Assembly (NCBI RefSeq): GCF_020520425.1
Contig: NC_079487.1
Location: 130,470,385 to 130,534,384, forward strand
Reading direction: 5' to 3'
Origin: Spinacia oleracea
Taxonomy: Eukaryota; Streptophyta; Magnoliopsida; Caryophyllales; Amaranthaceae
DNA: 64,000 nt
In this document: positions 59,366 through 64,000 of the stretch, in pieces
Layout: each line of letters starts with the position of its first letter
Position numbering within the stretch: position 1 is the first letter of the stretch
The notes under the pieces: generated by a model
What the model saw: only the letters and a program-made list of their open reading frames with translations
The model's database searches: none
What the model was told of the DNA's origin: nothing
Program-made: the position numbers and the translations under genes

Positions 59366-59858
59366 AAAAATCTGAAATCAATTGTTCTTTTGCAGGTTAT
59401 AATTTTGGTTTTAAGTTTGATTCTGAGTTGGGTGTTAAGTTCATCAAGGCATACTATAACAACGGCATAAGGTATGTGGCGAACCAATCTCTTAAACATA
59501 ATATTTATATGCATGCTTTTTATTGATTTTAATTATTTATTACAGATTACTTTTCATGCTTTTGTTTTAATTGAATAAGTTGTTATACCCTTCTCATTTT
59601 TAATTATCAAGTAACTCAGTTAAACATGTGTTCTATAAAAATCTGAAATAAATTGTTCTTTTGCAGGTTATAATTTCGGTTTTTAGTTTGATTTTGAGTT
59701 GGGTGTTAAGTTCATCAAGGCATACTATAACAACGGCATAAGGTATGTGGCCAACCAATCTCTTAAACATAATATTTGTATGCATGCTTTTTATTGATTT
59801 TAATTACTTATTACAGATTACTTTTCCTGCTTTTAATTTAATTGAATAAGTTATTACA
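59366..59858 (+). repeat. Tandem duplication containing an exon-like segment
   Basis: Two copies offset by 271 bp (from 59366 and from 59637). Each holds a 76-nt segment (59396-59471 and 59667-59742) preceded by TTTTGCAG and followed by GTATGTGG, so each looks like an internal exon. Copy 1 is open in one frame (contains ELGVKFIKAYYNNGIR); that frame is closed in copy 2. Confidence 0.75.
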
Positions 59859-61410
59859 GATTTTAATTGAATAAGTTATCTAAGATTTTAATTGAATAAG
59901 TTGTATACATGCGTTTACAAATTTTAATTAACTATTACAGATTTTAGATCATGCTTTTAATTACATGGAACGAAAAGAAAATCATCAAATTTCATTCTAA
60001 CTAAATCAACAAATCTCACCATAACAACATACAGTCACATTTGATCCAATAACACCCAATAGTCTCATGAAAAACAGCAAAATCAGATGAACAAATAAAA
60101 CATCAATAAAATTCAAATTCAAATCAGAATATAACCCCATGCACTCAAGCTATGTTATTAAGTCCGTTAAAACATGTCTTAAACCCTAACTAACCCTAAT
60201 ATATTTCAAAACTAAATTAAACAAAAAAAACATCAGAATTCAAGCAGAAATCGGCATCAATTGTAAATCAAGAACAAAAAAGATAAGCCTGAAATAACCG
60301 AATCCTTCTGCAACGCCTTAGTTTTAAGGAGTTCATTCCTCTGTGTAGCGAGCATCAGTAAATGCATTTATTCGATTAAAATATAGTGAGTAATTAATAA
60401 ATAAAAATACATCTAAAAAAAATTACATCAGGATGATCTCACCCAAGCATATTAATCTCACCTCCTCCCCTCACCCACGCACATTGTTTCAAAATTCAGT
60501 ATTAAAAACCCATCATCTCCCTCCTCCCCTCACCCACGCACAATGATCTCACCCATGCATAGTGAACTAACCTAATCCCTCATCCCTTCTTGAATTAACC
60601 AAAATTACAGAGTGAATAATGGGAGTTCGAGTCGCAAGAATAGTTGTATTTACATGTTTCGGCTCAACAAAGTGACAACGACATCAAGGTACTCAATAAC
60701 GGGGTTGATCTAGAGCTCAATATGTGATTAACACATCAATTTAGGTAATTTAGTTTTGATTTGTGTTTTAATAAACAATAACATTAAGAAAATCAAGACA
60801 ATCCACTAGAAAAACACACAAAATTATCTAAACAACAGGATCAAACCCCTAATTAAACCCCTACAAATCACACTAACTGAAAATAATATCATGATTTTCA
60901 CTAAAGTACTTAATTTCCGCATTCAACTCAAAAAAATGAGGATATTTCTACAAACAAACAACACCAATTCATAATGCTGCTTGGGTAGAGCAGAATATTA
61001 GGTACACACCAAGATATAAATGGCCCAAAATATTAGGTGTTACATTTGATTGTCATGGCCCACGATTTAACCAACTAAACTGAATTTATAGACCATTGCT
61101 TACAAATATAAGATAACTGAGCATTATTTAGAATAGGAATTTGAGCCAGTAATACTGCAGCAAGAGAAAACAAAAGGCAACAAAAAAACAAATTCCATCA
61201 AAAAAAAAGCCGAAACATGTTCAATTCTCAAAGTCCCAATCTTATCAAGACTCAACAACAAATCATACCACCAAATCTAAATAAATTCATACCACCAAAT
61301 CACACAAATAAAATAAAATTCAAACAACCAAATCAGTTTATAATTTAAAAGAATTGACGAACCCAAAGTAGTAACAAATCTCACCCAATTTAAACAAATT
61401 ATAACCTGAC

Positions 61411-61480
61411 CAGCGCCTCGGTCGCCTCGCCCATCGCCTTCCCCGCCTCGCCCATCGCCCATCACGCGTCTTGCCCAACA
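61411..61480. repeat. GC-rich CGCCTCGCC array, copy 1
   Basis: Short array of CGCCTCG/CCCATCG words in otherwise AT-rich DNA. Flanking sequence (CAAATCTCACC to the left, ACATGCAAACCAAAA to the right) is shared with the array near 62.2 kb. Confidence 0.75.
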
Positions 61481-62217
61481 TCTGTGCACCTTCCTCTCCA
61501 ACCAATAGAGGGACTCTACATGCAAACCAAAATTGCAAAAAAAATTGGTTAAGCAACAATAATTTTGATATTCCGCTTAAAAATGGGCCAACTACTGAAT
61601 TCTACTAAAACGAAAATGAATATTTCAGAAAGACATAAAAATGAAACGCATCAAAACAACATTTTTAATTTATTTTTAATTAAAACTTTTACTTTTGTTT
61701 TAAATTATAATTTTCGTTTTTAGCAGAAAAACATTTAATTTTTACTTACCGGAATGTAGTAGTTTACTAATTGGTTGCTTGGTGCTCATTACGAGGCGTA
61801 TTTGTATGTGTGTGTTTTGGGAGAAGAGAGGAGACTTTTTACATGCTCTAGAACATTCATGAAACGTCAAACGAATCTACAGTTAAGTTTTAATTACTAA
61901 TATGCGTGCATATAAGACTTTTAACAGATACAAACAATTAGACACCGATAATAGTAACACCAAATTAGACAAAACCCCAATAATGGTTTAATTCTCAATT
62001 TCTCAAATTTAAAACACGAAACCCCAACAATGGTTAAATTCTCAAATTCTCAAACCCCAACAGATTCTCAAATTAACAGATAAAAAAATTTGACGAACCC
62101 CAATAATGGTTAAATTAACGTTAAATTCAAGAAACATACAAATAATTGTACTCTTGGAATAGTAACAACAAATCTCACCAAATTAAAACAAAGTTATATT
62201 AAACAGAACCTGACCAT

Positions 62218-62340
62218 TGTCCATCGCCTCGCCTCGCCATCGCCTCGCCCCGCGCCTCGCCATCGCCTCGCCCCGCGCCTCGCCATCGCTTCGCCCCGCG
62301 CCTCGCCTCGCCATCGCTTCTCCACCGCCACGCCAGCGAC
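62218..62340. repeat. GC-rich CGCCTCGCCATCG array, copy 2
   Basis: Longer array with repeated CGCCTCGCCATCGCCTCG and CCCCGCGCCTCG units. It shares its flanks with the array at 61411-61480, so an approximately 800-bp module appears duplicated, with the array lengths diverging. Confidence 0.8.
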
Positions 62341-62655
62341 CTTACCCTCCACATTGATACGACATGCAAACCAAAAAATGCAAACAAAAAAATCAGTTAG
62401 TTAATCAACAATTAATCGCTAAATTAAATCCTAAATACCCATTCCAATCAGAAAAAAAAACTTGCGCGTAATTTACATAAAACCCTTAATCTGAGTTGAA
62501 TTAGTTAAATTAGAAAAGATGAGAGAGGGTAAGGCGAGAGATTAACCTTATATTTCTTGATCTGAGTATTTTCGCAATATGTTGATCGGAATTTGAAAGG
62601 ATAGGCATTTGAGCGCATATTTTCACCAAATTTGAGGTTTATCGCCATTCTTTAA

Positions 62656-62785
62656 GGAGAGAAAGGAAGGAGATCTGATAAACGATGAGAGAGGAAGGAG
62701 AGGAAGGAGATCGTTTGAGAGAGGAAGGAGATCTGATAAACGATGAGAGAGGAAGGAGATCGTTTGAGAGAGGAAGGAGATAAAG
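62656..62785. repeat. GA-rich minisatellite
   Basis: Alternating units of GAGAGAGGAAGGAGATC followed by TGATAAACGAT or GTTT, repeated several times. Purine-rich on the plus strand. The minus-strand Leu/Ser/Pro-rich frames across it are artefacts. Confidence 0.85.
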
Positions 62786-63312
62786 TAAGGAGACAAATGA
62801 AAATAGGTTCCACATAAAAGAGGAACGGCGGATAACAACAAACATCAGATAGGGTTTACGTTCTTAAGTATAGAAAGGATTGGGCTTTTAGAATAAAATG
62901 GGCTTTAGCTTTACTAAACCGAAAAAACGGAACCAAATGGCGAGAGAAGTATCATCTAAAGTTATTATAAGAATATTAATACGAAAATTAAAATAAAAAA
63001 AACACACAAATTATGTTTGATTACTTAAAATTGACTTTCATTTTAGTGGAAAAGCATAGAATAAAAAACATTCAAATAAAATATTTAATTTAATTTAAAT
63101 ATAAATTTTCCTTTAAGTAAAACAGAAAAGCGAAAGGAAACAAAATAAAATATTCAATTTATTTTAAAATTATACGTTCGTTTTAGCAAAAAAGGAAAAA
63201 AAAATGCATTAAAATAAAATATTTAATTTATCAATCTCTATTATATTGCAACAAAATTACAATACAAACAACTTATAGTAACCAAATTAATGTGTAGTTT
63301 TAGAGTTTCATA

Positions 63313-64000
63313 ATGGACGAGAACGGAGATCAATGTATGCAAGATCAAAGGTCGATATGGAGGGATAAAAAAAGACAACAGAGAAAATCACTCACTCCAG
63401 AACAAAGAGATTGTCAAAATGCAAAAAGGCGACTCAGCTATGCATGTGAAAACCAATCAGATGTTATAGGTACTCCTGAAAGCCAACCTCAAACTCCAAG
63501 TTCGGAAGGGCCTGTGATTGTTACCAATACTCCCAACACTTTGGGAGTTAGAAGGGCTATGGCAGACATCACAAATCGTGCCCATAATGTCACGACTGGA
63601 TATGAAAGGCGTGAAAGTAAGAAATCTGAACATAATCAATTCATTTTAAGTATGTAAACATGACAACTTACCTAACCAATCAAAAACATGATTTGATAAT
63701 GCAGTGCAACCTATTGATGAACTTCGTTTACTCGATACTCGGGCAAATCTAGAAAATCGGTTTTTTAGTGTCGGTGAAAGTAGCGCAACCACTGTGACCA
63801 TCCCAGACCCAACATCAAACTCAAGCGGCATGCCCAATCGATTCTTTTGTGTTGGCGAGAGCAGTACAACCAATGCACGTATACCATACCCTACTTCAGA
63901 CGATGGGGAATTGCCGCGCTTTGTTGAGGCGGAAAATAAAATACGCATGCCTGGCATATTATTCAATGTCGGTGAAAGTCGTGCAATCGACACCAACAAC
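63313..64000 (+). CDS. Helitron/PIF1-type helicase-like protein, N-terminal part (runs off window)
   Basis: Exon 1 at 63313-63616 and exon 2 from 63705, joined in phase over an 88-bp intron with GT-AG borders, stay open to the window end. The N-terminal sequence has RDKKRQQRKSLTPEQRD followed by NAKRRLSY and later RRAMADITN, a style I associate with the N-terminus of plant Helitron-encoded or PIF1-like helicase proteins. Exon 2 contains three spaced copies of a motif like RFFSVGESS (SVGESS, CVGESS, NVGESR), about 30-45 residues apart. The Rep and helicase domains would lie to the right of the window and are not seen. A host gene of unknown function is the alternative. Confidence 0.5.

Larger units (their letters stand above)
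58331..63312. other. Repeat-rich region upstream of the helicase-like gene
   Basis: About 5 kb with no confident gene. It holds a 57-bp tandem pair (58512-58612), two 15-nt exon-like words with splice-like borders (59112-59126, 59232-59246), a duplicated 271-bp block (59366-59858), two GC-rich CGCCTCG arrays (61411-61480, 62218-62340) in duplicated surroundings, and a GA-rich minisatellite (62656-62785). It may be the 5' noncoding part of one large transposon together with the gene at 63313. Confidence 0.5.

Overview
This is nuclear DNA from a flowering plant, almost certainly a eudicot. The evidence is multi-exon genes with GT-AG introns, an AT-rich background, plant-only families (class XI myosin, plant tetraspanin with GCCKPP, rhamnogalacturonate lyase, DUF4408/DUF761 proline-rich protein, L18a-like membrane protein) and many miniature DNA transposons. 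Frequent ACTCCGTA-type words in the spacers would fit Caryophyllales (spinach/beet relatives), but that placement is a guess. Exon coordinates were read by eye from splice sites, phase and protein similarity; for the three largest models the coding total is divisible by three.

Layout. 1-700: tail of a LINE. 712-2349 (-): tetraspanin. 3997-5493 (-): small L18a-like membrane protein. 7216-10026 (+): RNA polymerase I subunit RPA49, with a telo-box and site II motifs upstream and an unusual inverted repeat over its first 5' splice site. 10994-12211: a Mutator-type MITE with a hAT-type MITE inside it. 14382-21279 (+): a 16-exon secreted rhamnogalacturonate lyase with an unusual histidine-rich repeat after the signal peptide; its introns hold many MITEs. 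21280-25904: spacer with MITEs. 25905-28298 (+): intronless proline-rich membrane protein. 28299-32830: mostly unexplained, with one possible small spliced minus-strand gene. 32894-35923: a strange 3-kb element bounded by matching hairpins and filled with ATAGTAACTAT-like words. 36041-36540: an uninterrupted relative of the MITE at 11 kb. 39541-55560 (+): complete 39-exon class XI myosin of 1,525 residues. 55561-58330: spacer with a Tourist MITE and a small Helitron. 58330-64000: repeat-rich DNA leading into the 5' part of a Helitron/PIF1-type helicase-like gene that runs off the window.

The host genes form no pathway together: they are ordinary housekeeping, cell-wall and motor genes placed side by side. 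The more unusual material is structural: nested transposons with readable target-site duplications, an exonic histidine minisatellite, a splice-site hairpin, the hairpin-bounded AT element, and duplicated exon-like blocks near the right end.
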